Assembly (NCBI GenBank): GCA_051016205.1
Contig: CP136534.1
Location: 5,456,001-5,520,000 of the forward strand
Source: Acuticoccus sp051016205
GTDB taxonomy: Bacteria; Pseudomonadota; Alphaproteobacteria; Rhizobiales; Amorphaceae
Length of the DNA: 64,000 nt
Reading direction: 5' to 3'
Shown here: piece by piece, positions 8,762 to 17,478 of the stretch
Position numbering within the stretch: the first letter of the stretch is position 1
Layout of the letters: every line of letters begins with the position of its first letter
Program-made: the position numbers and the translations under genes
Notes under the pieces: model-generated
Told to the model about the DNA's origin: nothing
Database searches by the model: none
Seen by the model: the letters and a program-made list of their open reading frames with translations, nothing else

Positions 8762-9750
8762 TGAAACGTACAGCCATCGCCGCACTTGTTGCGGCGGCCA
8801 CCATGGTCGCCCCGGCGGCCGCAAAGGATACGGTGACGTTCGCCTACCTCGCAGACCCCTCCCACGAGGCGGTGATGTGGGCGTTGAAGAACGGCAAAGT
8901 GACGTCCGACCTCATCGAGGTGCAGGCGGACGCCTTGCAGATCCCCGCCCTCATCCAAGGCACGGCCACCCGCGCCTACGACGTTGTGCAGACCGCTGGC
9001 ATGGCGATCCCGCGCCTGCGCAACCGCGGGCTCGATCTTCGCATCATCGGAACGGCGCTGCGCTACCACGCCCATGGCGAGGGTGCCGACATCTGGGTGC
9101 CTGCCGACAGCGACATCCAGTCCGCCGCGGACCTGAAGGGCAAGCGCCTTGCCACCTACTCCCTCGGGTCTTCGGGCGTGACGCTTGCTCGCGTCGCCCT
9201 TGCCAACAGCCACGGCCTCAACGTTGACCTTGAAGGCGGCGACCTTGAGTTTGTGGAAATGCCGGCCCCTGGCATGCCCGCTGCCCTTTCGGCAGAGCGT
9301 GTGGATGCGGCCATGCTGATCCACGCCCAGGCGTTCGAGGCGCAAAAGACAGGCGCCTTCCGCTCCGTCGTCTCCACCGCCGTCGACAACCACGATGAGT
9401 TCGGCGTGCGTATGGTTTCCGCCGTCCTCGGCGGTTATGGCGACAAGCTCGACGCAGAGCCTGAGAAATTCCAGGAGTTCATGCGTCTCCTGCATGCGTC
9501 CGTGGAGTACGCCAAGGCCAACCCCGACGAGGTCTTCACCGCCGTTGCCGAAGAGACGGGTACGCCCAAAGAGTTCTTCGAAAAGTGGTTTTCCGAGTTC
9601 TCGGACTTCCCCGCCCTCATCAGCCAGGATGACCGCAAGGCCATCGAGACCTTGTGGCAGGAGGCTGAAAAGCTCGGCATCCTCACCGACCTGCCTCCTG
9701 TGGATGAGACCATCTGGAGCGAAACCGTGACGGCTGAGTCCCAGTCGTGA
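8758..9750 (+). CDS. NMT1/SsuA-like ABC transporter substrate-binding protein
   Basis: A 330-residue exported binding protein with a clear signal peptide (MMKRTAIAALV through PAAA, residues 1-22) and then the two-lobe NMT1/SsuA-like fold: an early DALQIPALIQGTA segment, AADLKGKRLATYSLGSSG, and PAPGMPAALSAERVDAAML. This family binds thiamine precursors, sulfonates, taurine and aromatic acids. There are two adjacent ATG codons at 8758 and 8761. It sits between the ATPase and two permease genes with 4-bp overlaps on both sides. Confidence 0.9.
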   Translation: MMKRTAIAALVAAATMVAPAAAKDTVTFAYLADPSHEAVMWALKNGKVTSDLIEVQADALQIPALIQGTATRAYDVVQTAGMAIPRLRNRGLDLRIIGTALRYHAHGEGADIWVPADSDIQSAADLKGKRLATYSLGSSGVTLARVALANSHGLNVDLEGGDLEFVEMPAPGMPAALSAERVDAAMLIHAQAFEAQKTGAFRSVVSTAVDNHDEFGVRMVSAVLGGYGDKLDAEPEKFQEFMRLLHASVEYAKANPDEVFTAVAEETGTPKEFFEKWFSEFSDFPALISQDDRKAIETLWQEAEKLGILTDLPPVDETIWSETVTAESQS

Positions 9751-10559
9751 GCACGGCCGAGACCCGGCAGGCAGTGGTCACGCCACCGCCCCGCACCTCA
9801 GGCGGGGCGGCGCTGCCGATCGTGGTCTCGGTCCTCTTCTGGGCGGCAGCGCTTGGCATCTGGCACTACTATTCGCTGAGCGTGCCGCCCTATCAGCTTC
9901 CCGGCCCCATCCCCGTGTTCTCGCGCATGGCCGACTTCTTTCAGGAGTGGGCGCTCGCGCGGCAGCTCTTCATCTCCATCGGCCATGTGGGCGCGGCCAT
10001 CATCATTGCGTTCCTGATCGGCGCGGGGCTTGCGGTGCTGCCCAACGCCTTCCCGGCCTTTCGCCTGTTGGTGGACAATCGCCTCACCCCGTTCCTCAAT
10101 GCCTTTTCGGGGATCGGCTGGCTGTTCCTGGCGATTTTATGGTTCGGCATCAACTCCTTCACCGTCATCTTCGCGGTGACGATGATCCTCATCCCCTTTG
10201 CCATCATCAACCTGCGCACAGGCCTGCAGGAGATGGACAGGGAGCTTTTGGAGATGGGCCAGAGCCTGACGCGCAGCCCCGTCAGGCGCTTCATCAAGCT
10301 CGGCGTGCCGATGCTGATGCCCTACGCCTTCGCCACCTTGCGCACCGCCTTCGGCGTGTCGTGGAAAGTGGTGCTGACGGCTGAGCTTTTCGGCGGCTCT
10401 GGCGGGGTGGGCAACCTCCTCAACACCGCGCGGTTCGAGTTCGACACGGAGATGATCTTCGCCATCATCTTGTTCATCCTCATATTCGTCGCCTTTGCCG
10501 AGCTGGTGGTGTTCCGACCCATCCAACGGGTGCTCGACAGGAGGTTCCGCCGTGATTGA
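9747..10559 (+). CDS. SsuC/ThiX-like ABC transporter permease A
   Basis: A 270-residue permease with about six membrane segments. The cytoplasmic EAA loop is visible as MDRELLEMGQSLTRSP, which docks the ATPase. The GTG start at 9747 overlaps the previous stop. It is followed by a second, clearly different permease of the same family, so this importer probably works with a heterodimeric membrane part instead of the homodimer usual for SsuC-like systems. Confidence 0.9.
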   Translation: MSTAETRQAVVTPPPRTSGGAALPIVVSVLFWAAALGIWHYYSLSVPPYQLPGPIPVFSRMADFFQEWALARQLFISIGHVGAAIIIAFLIGAGLAVLPNAFPAFRLLVDNRLTPFLNAFSGIGWLFLAILWFGINSFTVIFAVTMILIPFAIINLRTGLQEMDRELLEMGQSLTRSPVRRFIKLGVPMLMPYAFATLRTAFGVSWKVVLTAELFGGSGGVGNLLNTARFEFDTEMIFAIILFILIFVAFAELVVFRPIQRVLDRRFRRD

Positions 10560-11328
10560 GCCGCGTCAGGGCGTGCGGCCGGTGGACCGCTTCGTGGCGG
10601 AAGGGACCATCCTGGCCTTCATTGCCTTGTGGTGGTTCACCGCGCGGGATCTGCCGGACTTCGTCCTCCCCGGCCCATTGGAAGTGGGCGCGGCCATGGG
10701 CAAACTGGTGGTGGACCCCAACCTTGCCGTCCACGTGGTGGCAAGCTTCCTTCGTGTTCTTGCCGCCGTTGCCGTGGCGCTCATGGTCGCCGTCCTGCTC
10801 GCAGCGTCCATGCGCACCGGCCGGGTGATGCAGACCATCGTTGAGCGCAACATCCTCGTCGTACTCAACTCCTTCCCGTCTGTCGGGTGGGCGATTTTGG
10901 GGGTGATCTGGTTTTCCATCTCCAACGGCACGGTCATCTTCATCGAGGCGATGATCATCCTGCCCTTCTGCCTCATCAACGCCATCGAGGGTTTTCGGCA
11001 GATCGACCCTGAGTTGGACGAGATGGGCCGCAGCCTGTCGCGCAATCCTTGGCGGCGCTTTGCGAAGGTACAGCTCCCCCTCATCATGCCCTTCCTCATT
11101 GCAGGGCTGAGGATCGCTTACGGCATTGCCTGGAAGGTGGCGCTGGTGGCCGAACTCTTCGGCGCACGTTCAGGCCTCGGCTGGCTTCTGCAACAGGCGC
11201 AAACGCGGGCCGATGCGGCCACGGTGTTCGCCGCCTGCCTCATCATCGTGGTGATTTTTGCGGCGGTGGACGGGTTCGTCCTGCGCCCCCTCGCCAAGCG
11301 CTATTCCATCAACGTGAAGGAGACCTGA
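10552..11328 (+). CDS. SsuC/ThiX-like ABC transporter permease B
   Basis: A 258-residue permease paralogous to the preceding one. Its EAA loop reads IDPELDEMGRSLSRNP and is followed by the usual WRRFAKVQLPLIMP. GTG 10552 was chosen: it overlaps the previous stop by 8 bp and gives the normal length, while an earlier start would run deep into permease A. It is followed after 5 bp by the hydrolase gene. Confidence 0.9.
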   Translation: MIEPRQGVRPVDRFVAEGTILAFIALWWFTARDLPDFVLPGPLEVGAAMGKLVVDPNLAVHVVASFLRVLAAVAVALMVAVLLAASMRTGRVMQTIVERNILVVLNSFPSVGWAILGVIWFSISNGTVIFIEAMIILPFCLINAIEGFRQIDPELDEMGRSLSRNPWRRFAKVQLPLIMPFLIAGLRIAYGIAWKVALVAELFGARSGLGWLLQQAQTRADAATVFAACLIIVVIFAAVDGFVLRPLAKRYSINVKET

Positions 11329-11333
11329 GCCCC

Positions 11334-12146
11334 ATGTGGACCACTGATTTCGTCGGCCCCTCGCCCAAAATCGCCGTCGACCATATGGGCGAAGGCGATC
11401 TTGTCATCTTCATGCACGGGATCGGCGGCAACAAACGTAACTGGCACCCGAACCTTCCCACCTTCGCCAAGCACTTCCACGCCGCTGCATGGGACGCGCG
11501 CGGCTACGGCGAGAGCGAGGACTACGAAGGCCCCCTCGATTTCGAGGACTTTCAGCGCGACCTGTTGCGCGTCTTGGACCATTTCGGCGCCCCGAAAGCC
11601 CACATCGTCGGCTTGTCCATGGGCGGGCGGATCGCCGCCTCCTTCAACGCCGCGCATCCTGAGCGGGTCGCCTCGTTGGTGCTGTGCGACACCCACCTCG
11701 GCTTCAAGCACTTCTCGGAGGAGGAGCGGTCGAAGTTCGTGGCCCTGCGCAAAGAGCCCCTGCTGGCCGGCAAGGAGCCCAAGGACATCGCCCCCATTGT
11801 CGCCAAGACGCTGATTGGCGACATGGCCCACACCGGCGCTTACGAACAGCTTGTGGATTCCATGTCCCGCCTCCACAAAGAGAGCTACATCAAAAGCATC
11901 GAGGCATCCGTCGGTATGGATCACAAAGAGCTTTATAGCGCCGTCAAAGTGCCGACCCTTGTACTGGCAGGTTCGCTGGACCGTCTGACGCCGCCCTCCA
12001 TGGCCAAGGATATCGCCGACCATATCGATGGCGCCGAGCTTGCGGTGATCGACAATGCAGGGCACCTGCCCAACATCGAACAGCCCAAGGATTTTGAAGC
12101 GGTGGTCCTGCCCTTCCTGACCCGCCAACCGCCCATCGGCGGCTAG
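11334..12146 (+). CDS. Alpha/beta hydrolase
   Basis: A 270-residue alpha/beta hydrolase with HGIGGNKRNW as oxyanion loop (residues 28-37), nucleophile Ser95 in VGLSMGGR, Asp216 in AGSLDRLTPP and His244 in NAGHLPNIEQP, so the catalytic triad is complete. The layout is that of 3-oxoadipate enol-lactonase-like or carbon-carbon-bond hydrolases. The ATG at 11334 removes a long overlap with permease B. Placed directly behind an importer, it probably opens or hydrolyses the imported compound. The substrate is not known. Confidence 0.88.
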   Translation: MWTTDFVGPSPKIAVDHMGEGDLVIFMHGIGGNKRNWHPNLPTFAKHFHAAAWDARGYGESEDYEGPLDFEDFQRDLLRVLDHFGAPKAHIVGLSMGGRIAASFNAAHPERVASLVLCDTHLGFKHFSEEERSKFVALRKEPLLAGKEPKDIAPIVAKTLIGDMAHTGAYEQLVDSMSRLHKESYIKSIEASVGMDHKELYSAVKVPTLVLAGSLDRLTPPSMAKDIADHIDGAELAVIDNAGHLPNIEQPKDFEAVVLPFLTRQPPIGG

Positions 12147-12161
12147 AGGCGGGGCGGAGGG

Positions 12162-13190
12162 GTGCGCGTTGCCACCATCGGCGCAGGCTACTTCAGCCAG
12201 TTCCACCATGAGGCGTGGGCGCGCCTCCCCAGCACGGTGCTGGCCGCCGTATGCGACCGCGACGAGGCGGCCGCCTGCAACATGGCCGAGGCCCATGGCG
12301 CCCACGCCATCTACACCGACGCCGCGCAAATGCTGGACGCGGTGCGGCCCGACATCGTCGACATCATCACCCCGCCGGCCACCCACAAAGCGCTCATCAC
12401 CCTTGCCGCCGAAAGGGGGATCGCGACGATCTGCCAAAAGGCGTTCTGCCAGTCTCTTCAGGAAGCGCGGGAGGCAACGGCCATCGCGCGCGAGGCCGGC
12501 ATCCCCCTGGTGGTGCACGAAAACTTCCGCTTCTCCCCCTGGTACCGGGAGATGGCGCGGCTCCTTGATGAGGGATCGCTGGGCATCCTTTATGGTGCAA
12601 CGTTTCGTTTGCGCCCTGGCGATGGGCAAGGGCCCGAGGCCTACCTTCAGCGCCAACCCTATTTCCAAACCATGGAGCGCTTTCTCATCCACGAGACGGC
12701 GATCCACTTCATCGACACCTTCCGCTTCCTCTTCGGCCCGGCCAGGAGCGTTTATGCCGACTTGAGGCGGCTCAACCCCGCCATCAAAGGGGAAGATGCG
12801 GGTCTGGTGGTGTTCGACCACGGCAACGGTGTACGCGCTGTCTTCGATGGCAACCGCCTCAGCGATCACGTGGCACAGAACCGTCGGCTCACCATGGGCG
12901 AGCTTGTGGTGGAAGGGTCCGCAGGCACGCTGCGCCTTGACGGTGACGGCGGCCTTCACATCCGCCGCTTCGGCGAAAACACCGAAATGCCCAACCCTTA
13001 CGCCTGGGACAATCGCGGTTTTGCTGGCGATGCCGTCTACCGCCTCCAGGCCCATGTGGTGGACCACCTCCACACAGGTTCGCCCTTGGAGAACACCGCA
13101 GAGGCGTATCTTGCCAACCTTGAGGTGGAGGAGGCCATCTACCGCGCCAATCAGGACGGGCGGCGGGTGGAGGTGCCAGCCGGTCTATAA
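12162..13190 (+). CDS. Gfo/Idh/MocA family oxidoreductase
   Basis: A 342-residue NAD(P)-dependent oxidoreductase. The Rossmann start MRVATIGAGYFSQFHH is at the N terminus and ITPPATHKAL follows the fourth strand. The position usually holding the EKP motif reads CQKAF, and the catalytic-domain stretch is HETAIHFIDTFRFL. Loss of the EKP lysine-proline pair hints at an unusual member, although the lysine itself is kept. The GTG at 12162 lies 15 bp behind the hydrolase stop. The last codons and the TAA stop lie inside the rnpB P1 helix on the other strand, so the true C terminus depends on that RNA gene. Confidence 0.85.
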   Translation: MRVATIGAGYFSQFHHEAWARLPSTVLAAVCDRDEAAACNMAEAHGAHAIYTDAAQMLDAVRPDIVDIITPPATHKALITLAAERGIATICQKAFCQSLQEAREATAIAREAGIPLVVHENFRFSPWYREMARLLDEGSLGILYGATFRLRPGDGQGPEAYLQRQPYFQTMERFLIHETAIHFIDTFRFLFGPARSVYADLRRLNPAIKGEDAGLVVFDHGNGVRAVFDGNRLSDHVAQNRRLTMGELVVEGSAGTLRLDGDGGLHIRRFGENTEMPNPYAWDNRGFAGDAVYRLQAHVVDHLHTGSPLENTAEAYLANLEVEEAIYRANQDGRRVEVPAGL

Positions 13191-13550
13191 GCCGGGTTCT
13201 GTATGGCGGGGTTGCCCCCGCGTGACGACCATTCATCTGGGACGTCCGTTGCCGAACGCCTCACGCGACCCACCCGGGCGGCATCGGCCGGAAACAGGCC
13301 GCCGCCCCTATGCGGTCTTGCTCCCGGCGGGGTTTACCTAGCCGCGACCGTTACCGGCCCCGCGGTGGGCTCTTACCCCACCTTTTCACCCTTACCGACG
13401 GACAAGCCGAAGGCGGTTTGATTTCTGTGGCACTTTCCCTGGGGTCACCCCCGCCGGGCGTTACCCGGCGCCGTGTTTCCGTGGAGCCCGGACTTTCCTC
13501 CCCGGCAGCCTTTCGACCGTCGCCGGAGCGGCCGTCCGACCGGCTGGCGG
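13175..13550 (-). ncRNA. rnpB: RNase P RNA, type A
   Basis: The minus strand holds the catalytic RNA of RNase P, which trims tRNA 5' leaders. The P4 strand GAGGAAAGUCCGGGCUCC lies at 13483-13500, the AGGGUGAAAAGG block at about 13380-13392, and the conserved 3' ACAGAACCCGGCUUAU at 13187-13202. The ends are set by the P1 helix: an 11-nt stretch at 13538-13548 pairs perfectly with 13175-13185. The length of about 375 nt is normal for alphaproteobacteria. The 3' end overlaps the end of the convergent oxidoreductase gene by about 16 bp. The exact ends may shift by a few bases. Confidence 0.95.
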
Positions 13551-13893
13551 GGCCAACATGGCGTCATTGACAGGCCCGCGCAACGGCACAGCGAATCAAA
13601 CAGGGGATCGGACACGAAAAAGGGGCCCGGCGGAACCGCCAGACCCCAGTTGAGGGAGGAGCGTGCCTACAATCGCACGATTCAGTCACCAAGGGGATAA
13701 CCGGAATGCCACAATCTTCATCTATCGCAAGCTTGGCGCAAGATTCAGGCAGTTTCCCCAGGAATTCTGCGCTCAACCACTGACTGTGCTGCACAGATTT
13801 TTATCGATGAAGCGGGGAAAACGTTGTGGATGGCGCACTCTGACGCGATTTTTTCAACCGCAAACGTGATTCGCACACCGTCAACACACCGCT
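13551..13893. other. Intergenic region between rnpB and an aminotransferase
   Basis: This 343-bp stretch holds a strong minus-strand terminator (13617-13647) and, between it and rnpB, the only space for the rnpB promoter. No convincing gene or further RNA was seen in 13650-13893. Short open frames here overlap neighbours and show no ribosome site or recognisable product. Confidence 0.6.
13617..13647 (-). terminator. Rho-independent terminator, minus strand
   Basis: On the minus strand a GC-rich stem (GGGG and GGCGG arms pairing across a 2-nt loop, with a 3x3 internal mismatch, 13622-13647) is followed by a run of T. It lies about 250 nt beyond the aminotransferase stop and just before rnpB, so it would end the aminotransferase transcript and insulate rnpB. 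Confidence 0.8.
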
Positions 13894-15063
13894 TTAGCGC
13901 TCGATCCAGCGGGTCAAACGGTCCATCGCTTCGGTCAAGCTTGCCTCCGAACGGGCAAAGCAAATGCGCACAAATCCCTCGCCCACAGAGCCGAATGCGG
14001 TGCCTGGCGCGGTCCCCACATTGGCCTCGTCGATGATGCGGATGGCAGCCTCGCGGGAGGAGTCGATGCCGTCCACCTTAATGAAGGCATAAAACGCACC
14101 ATCGGGCGGCGCGAATGTGACGCTATTGCGGCCTGAAAGGGCGTCGACCAAAACCGCACGACCCCGCCGTGCCCGCTCCACCATGTGGTCGATGAACCAG
14201 TCCCCTTCATTCAGCGCTGCAATCCCAGCCCGCTGCATGAAGGCGGCGACACCGGAGGTTGAGTACTGGATCAGGCTCTCAAGGGTCTGGCGCATGCCCT
14301 CGGGCGCATAGATCCAGCCCATGCGCCAGCCCGTCATCGCCCAGTTCTTGGAGAAGGTGTTGACGAATATGATCTTGTCCGCCGGATCGCAGAAATCGAA
14401 GAACGAAGGTGCCCGTGCCGCACCGGTCCAGATGAAGCGGGCGTAGATCTCGTCAGCGATAATCCACAGCCCGTGCCGGCGGGCGAGGGCCAAAATGTCC
14501 TTTAGAGTCTGAAGATCGGCCACCCAGCCCGTAGGGTTTGCAGGGGAGTTGACGAAGATGGCGCGGGTCCTGGGCGTCAATGCAGCTTCCAGCTGATCCA
14601 CCCCAAGATACCAGCGGCCGTTCTCCTCACGCATGGGAATGGGGACACGCCCGGCGCCGAGGACTGCGGCTGCCCCATCAACGTTTGGCCAGGACGGTGT
14701 GGGGATCAACAGCTCTTCGTCCTTGCCGACGACGGCGTTGAGGGAAATCTGGATCGCCTGCATCCCCGAGCCTGTGAGGAAGAAGCGGTCCGGGTCGAAC
14801 GTGCCGCCATAGAGGCGCCCGTAATAGTTGGCCAAGGCTTGGCGCATTTCGGGCAGGCCGCGCTGGTAGGTGTAAAACGTTTCACCGTCGGCAAGACCCT
14901 TGGTGGCAGCGTCCGCGATGAAGGCCGGGGTGGGAAGATCGCCCTCCCCCACCCACAGCGGGATCAGGCCTTCCTTCTCACGCCCGTGATTGACCGCCTC
15001 GATAATGCCGCTGACGGGCGTGTTGCGTGCCTCGGCCCGCAAGGCCGTTGTGATGTCGTTCAT
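13894..15063 (-). CDS. Pyridoxal-phosphate class I/II aminotransferase
   Basis: A 389-residue AspC/DapL-like aminotransferase. The PLP lysine is Lys239 in NTFSKNWAMTGWRMGW; Asp204 and Tyr207 lie in IIADEIYARF, Asn176 in NSPANPTGW, and the C-terminal carboxylate-binding Arg in GFVRICFARS. The frame is open for another 66 codons upstream, but the ATG at 15063 places the N terminus where the family starts. Amino donor and acceptor are uncertain. It is transcribed alone and away from the gene at 15378. Confidence 0.92.
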   Translation of the reverse strand: MNDITTALRAEARNTPVSGIIEAVNHGREKEGLIPLWVGEGDLPTPAFIADAATKGLADGETFYTYQRGLPEMRQALANYYGRLYGGTFDPDRFFLTGSGMQAIQISLNAVVGKDEELLIPTPSWPNVDGAAAVLGAGRVPIPMREENGRWYLGVDQLEAALTPRTRAIFVNSPANPTGWVADLQTLKDILALARRHGLWIIADEIYARFIWTGAARAPSFFDFCDPADKIIFVNTFSKNWAMTGWRMGWIYAPEGMRQTLESLIQYSTSGVAAFMQRAGIAALNEGDWFIDHMVERARRGRAVLVDALSGRNSVTFAPPDGAFYAFIKVDGIDSSREAAIRIIDEANVGTAPGTAFGSVGEGFVRICFARSEASLTEAMDRLTRWIER

Positions 15064-15377
15064 GCCTAACCCCGCTAGCACATGTCCCACGCGATCAGGG
15101 TCAGATCGCGCGAAGAGGACATACGCCAGATTTGAATGCGAGCGCGTCATCATCCACGCGGTTTGATCCAAACCGAACGGATCGCGCTCCAATGGGCCGG
15201 TCCTAACCAAGCTGGCTGCCCGGTGCAAACGGGCGAGCGTTTTGCATGGCAGACATGGCAAGGCCCTTACCCCCGACCTCGTAAGGGGATATCAACCGCG
15301 AGTGGGCACGATAGCCCCAGGATGGCCTCAGTTATGCTAGGGTTTGTCCAACGGCAGTTTTGAAGACCGCGGCGCCG
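15064..15377. other. Divergent intergenic region with a hairpin repeat
   Basis: This 314-bp gap separates the aminotransferase (minus) from a membrane protein gene (plus). It contains one copy of a hairpin repeat (15141-15188) about 80 bp upstream of the aminotransferase start. No clear sigma-70 promoter pair was recognised. Confidence 0.5.
15141..15188. repeat. Dispersed hairpin repeat, family 1, copy A
   Basis: A 48-nt imperfect palindrome with nested arms (AGCGCG/CGCGCT, ATCC/GGAT) and a GGTTTGATCCAAACC apex. It matches the element at 20443-20490 in length and loop, with paired base changes in the outer arm. Confidence 0.7.
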
Positions 15378-16463
15378 ATGGGGACGGTGCGGCGGATCAG
15401 TGGCGTGGAGTTGACCAAGACCATGGGGATCTTCAAGACCGCCACAGCCCTGTCCGTCATCACCGTCCTGTTTTTGACCCTTGCCGCCCCCCGCCTTTAT
15501 CGCGGTTATAGCGAGGCGGAGGTGCGCCAATCCCTCCAAGCGGCAACCCCAGGCGACACCTTGTCGGAAAAGGTGGTGGCGGCGGTCGATGAGGGGGACA
15601 TTGACGGCGCTGTCGAATACGCCGCCTTGGGCAATGAGCTGGGCAAACCCGTCTCCCCAGAAGCCAATAGGGCGCTGCTGGACGCCCAAGGCACCTTCGC
15701 CACCATCGTGCGCAACGCTGGCGATTTTGCAGGCGCCTACATCACCGGCGAGGCCGACAGCGCGGCAGGGCTTGCCGGCGCCGTCGTCTCCGATCTCACC
15801 GTGGTTGGGGATGTGCGCGACATCATCTCAGAAGGCGGCAAGGCTGCCATCGGTGAGGATTATTCGCGCTTTCTTCTGACCCTTGCCGGCATCGGGCTTG
15901 CGGCAGAAGCGGCAACCATTGCAACAGGCGGCTCCTCCCTTGTGGTCAAGGCCGCCGTCTCGGTCCTCAAAGTGGCCAAGCGCACCGGCAATCTGACGGT
16001 GGAGTTCACCACCACACTGACGCGCCTTGCACGGGTCGCGGCGCAGCGCACGCCAGGCCCATCGACCCTACCCGTGCCCGCCGGTGCCGTCCCCCTGACG
16101 CGCGCTGCGGCGCGGGCAGAGCTTGCGGGGACCTTTGCCAACGTCTCCACCATGGCCCGCAATGCTGGTGCGGCGGACGCTGTGAAGCTGATGCGCCACG
16201 TGCGCACCACGGCCGATGCGCGCAATATGGCCACCTTCACAAGTCGCTTCGGCCGACGCTCACGCGTTGTGGCGGACCTGACCGGCAAGACCACGCTGCG
16301 CGCCTTTCGCGTTGCCGCGCGGGGCCTTCGCATACTCATCATGTTCCTTTGGAGCCTTCTTGCCTGGATTGCGGGGCTGATTGCCATTCGCCTTGCCAAG
16401 CGGGCCTTGAGGGGGCTCTTGTCGCTCATTCGGGGTGCGTTCATGGCCGTTGCGGTTCCGTGA
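15378..16463 (+). CDS. Hypothetical membrane protein
   Basis: A protein of about 361 residues that matches no family I recognise. It has one N-terminal membrane segment (ATALSVITVLFLTLAAP), a mainly helical, Ala-rich middle with a second hydrophobic stretch (FLLTLAGIGLAAEAATIATGG), and a strongly hydrophobic segment near the C terminus (ILIMFLWSLLAWIAGLIAI) followed by a basic helix and a last hydrophobic patch. The start is unclear: TTG 15360, ATG 15378, GTG 15405 and ATG 15423 are all in frame and none has a strong ribosome site. The gene behind encodes a TauE-like exporter but an 80-bp gap separates them. Confidence 0.6.
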   Translation: MGTVRRISGVELTKTMGIFKTATALSVITVLFLTLAAPRLYRGYSEAEVRQSLQAATPGDTLSEKVVAAVDEGDIDGAVEYAALGNELGKPVSPEANRALLDAQGTFATIVRNAGDFAGAYITGEADSAAGLAGAVVSDLTVVGDVRDIISEGGKAAIGEDYSRFLLTLAGIGLAAEAATIATGGSSLVVKAAVSVLKVAKRTGNLTVEFTTTLTRLARVAAQRTPGPSTLPVPAGAVPLTRAAARAELAGTFANVSTMARNAGAADAVKLMRHVRTTADARNMATFTSRFGRRSRVVADLTGKTTLRAFRVAARGLRILIMFLWSLLAWIAGLIAIRLAKRALRGLLSLIRGAFMAVAVP

Positions 16464-16542
16464 CGACGCACCCATGACCCAACGCCCCTGCCCGGCCTGC
16501 CGGACCCTTGCTTTTCGCGCCTAATCTGAGGACGCACCGTCC

Positions 16543-17478
16543 GTGGACATTTATCTGCCCATCGCCGAAATGCCGGTCAGCGTCCTTGTGGTGTTGGCGA
16601 TGGGCGGCGCGGTGGGGCTCATCAGCGGCCTTTTCGGCGTCGGCGGCGGCTTTCTTTTGACGCCGCTGCTCATCTTCTCAGGCATTCCCCCGTCCGTGGC
16701 GGTCGCCTCCGTCACGCCGCAGATTGTCGCCTCCTCCACCTCGGGGGCGCTTGCTTATTGGCGGCGCGATGGCATCGATTTCAAGCTTGCCGGAATCTTG
16801 ATCGCCTCGGGCGGCGCGGGGGCTTTGGCGGGGGCGGAGCTCTTTGCGGTGTTGAGCAGCGCAGGCCAGCTCAACCTCGTCATCTCCATTTGCTACACGA
16901 TTTTCCTTGCCACCATCGGCGGCCTGACCTTGTACGAGGCGGTCCGGGCAATCCTGCGCAACCGTGCTGCCCGCAAAAAGGGTCAGGCGCTGGCACCGGT
17001 GCGTCGCGGCGGCGCCCATCGGTGGATCCACAAGCTCCCCTTGAAGGTGCGCTTCCGCCGCTCGCGCCTTTACATCTCCGTCCTGCCGGTGATTGCGCTG
17101 GGCCTGTCCATCAGCTTCCTCGGCACGCTCCTTGGCATTGGCGGTGGCTTCATCATGGTGCCAGCGCTCATCTATCTGTTGAAGGTGCCCACCTCCGTGG
17201 TGGTGGGAACATCCCTAGTGCAGATTGTCGGCGTGATGGGCATTGCGACGGTGATGCACGCGCTGGCGTCTGAATCCGTCGACGTGGTGCTTGCCTTTAT
17301 TTTGATGATCGGCGGCGTCATCGGCGCACAGATGGGTGCCTCCATGGGCCAGGCCATGCGAGGGGAGCAATTGCGCGCCCTTCTTGGGCTTCTCGTCCTT
17401 GCCGTCGGGGTCCGCTTTGCCTTCGGCCTTGTGGTGCCGCCTGACGATCTCTTCTCCGTCACCGTGATTGCGCCGTGA
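16543..17478 (+). CDS. TSUP family transporter (TauE/SafE, sulfite exporter)
   Basis: A 311-residue inner-membrane protein with about eight segments in two halves, each with a glycine-rich motif: LISGLFGVGGGFLLTPLLI near residue 30 and FLGTLLGIGGGFIMVPALI near residue 195. These repeated GxGGGF motifs define the TauE/SafE family, which exports sulfite or sulfoacetate or moves other small anions. The GTG start at 16543 has no competing codon. Its stop overlaps the next gene start, and that gene is the known partner type of TauE in alphaproteobacteria. Confidence 0.93.
   Translation: MDIYLPIAEMPVSVLVVLAMGGAVGLISGLFGVGGGFLLTPLLIFSGIPPSVAVASVTPQIVASSTSGALAYWRRDGIDFKLAGILIASGGAGALAGAELFAVLSSAGQLNLVISICYTIFLATIGGLTLYEAVRAILRNRAARKKGQALAPVRRGGAHRWIHKLPLKVRFRRSRLYISVLPVIALGLSISFLGTLLGIGGGFIMVPALIYLLKVPTSVVVGTSLVQIVGVMGIATVMHALASESVDVVLAFILMIGGVIGAQMGASMGQAMRGEQLRALLGLLVLAVGVRFAFGLVVPPDDLFSVTVIAP

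Noticed and set aside
11301..13073. 590-codon open frame on the minus strand
   Set aside because: It runs opposite to two real genes (alpha/beta hydrolase and Gfo/Idh oxidoreductase) and has no domain of its own.
8758..13190. Possible thiamine (TPP) riboswitch or thiamine-precursor importer
   Set aside because: The binding protein resembles NMT1/ThiY-like proteins, but no TPP motif (CUGAGA-type) was seen in the leader and no thiamine genes are nearby.
13203..13700. Several short open frames across 13203-13700
   Set aside because: They lie in the RNase P RNA or its promoter/terminator and are explained by RNA structure.
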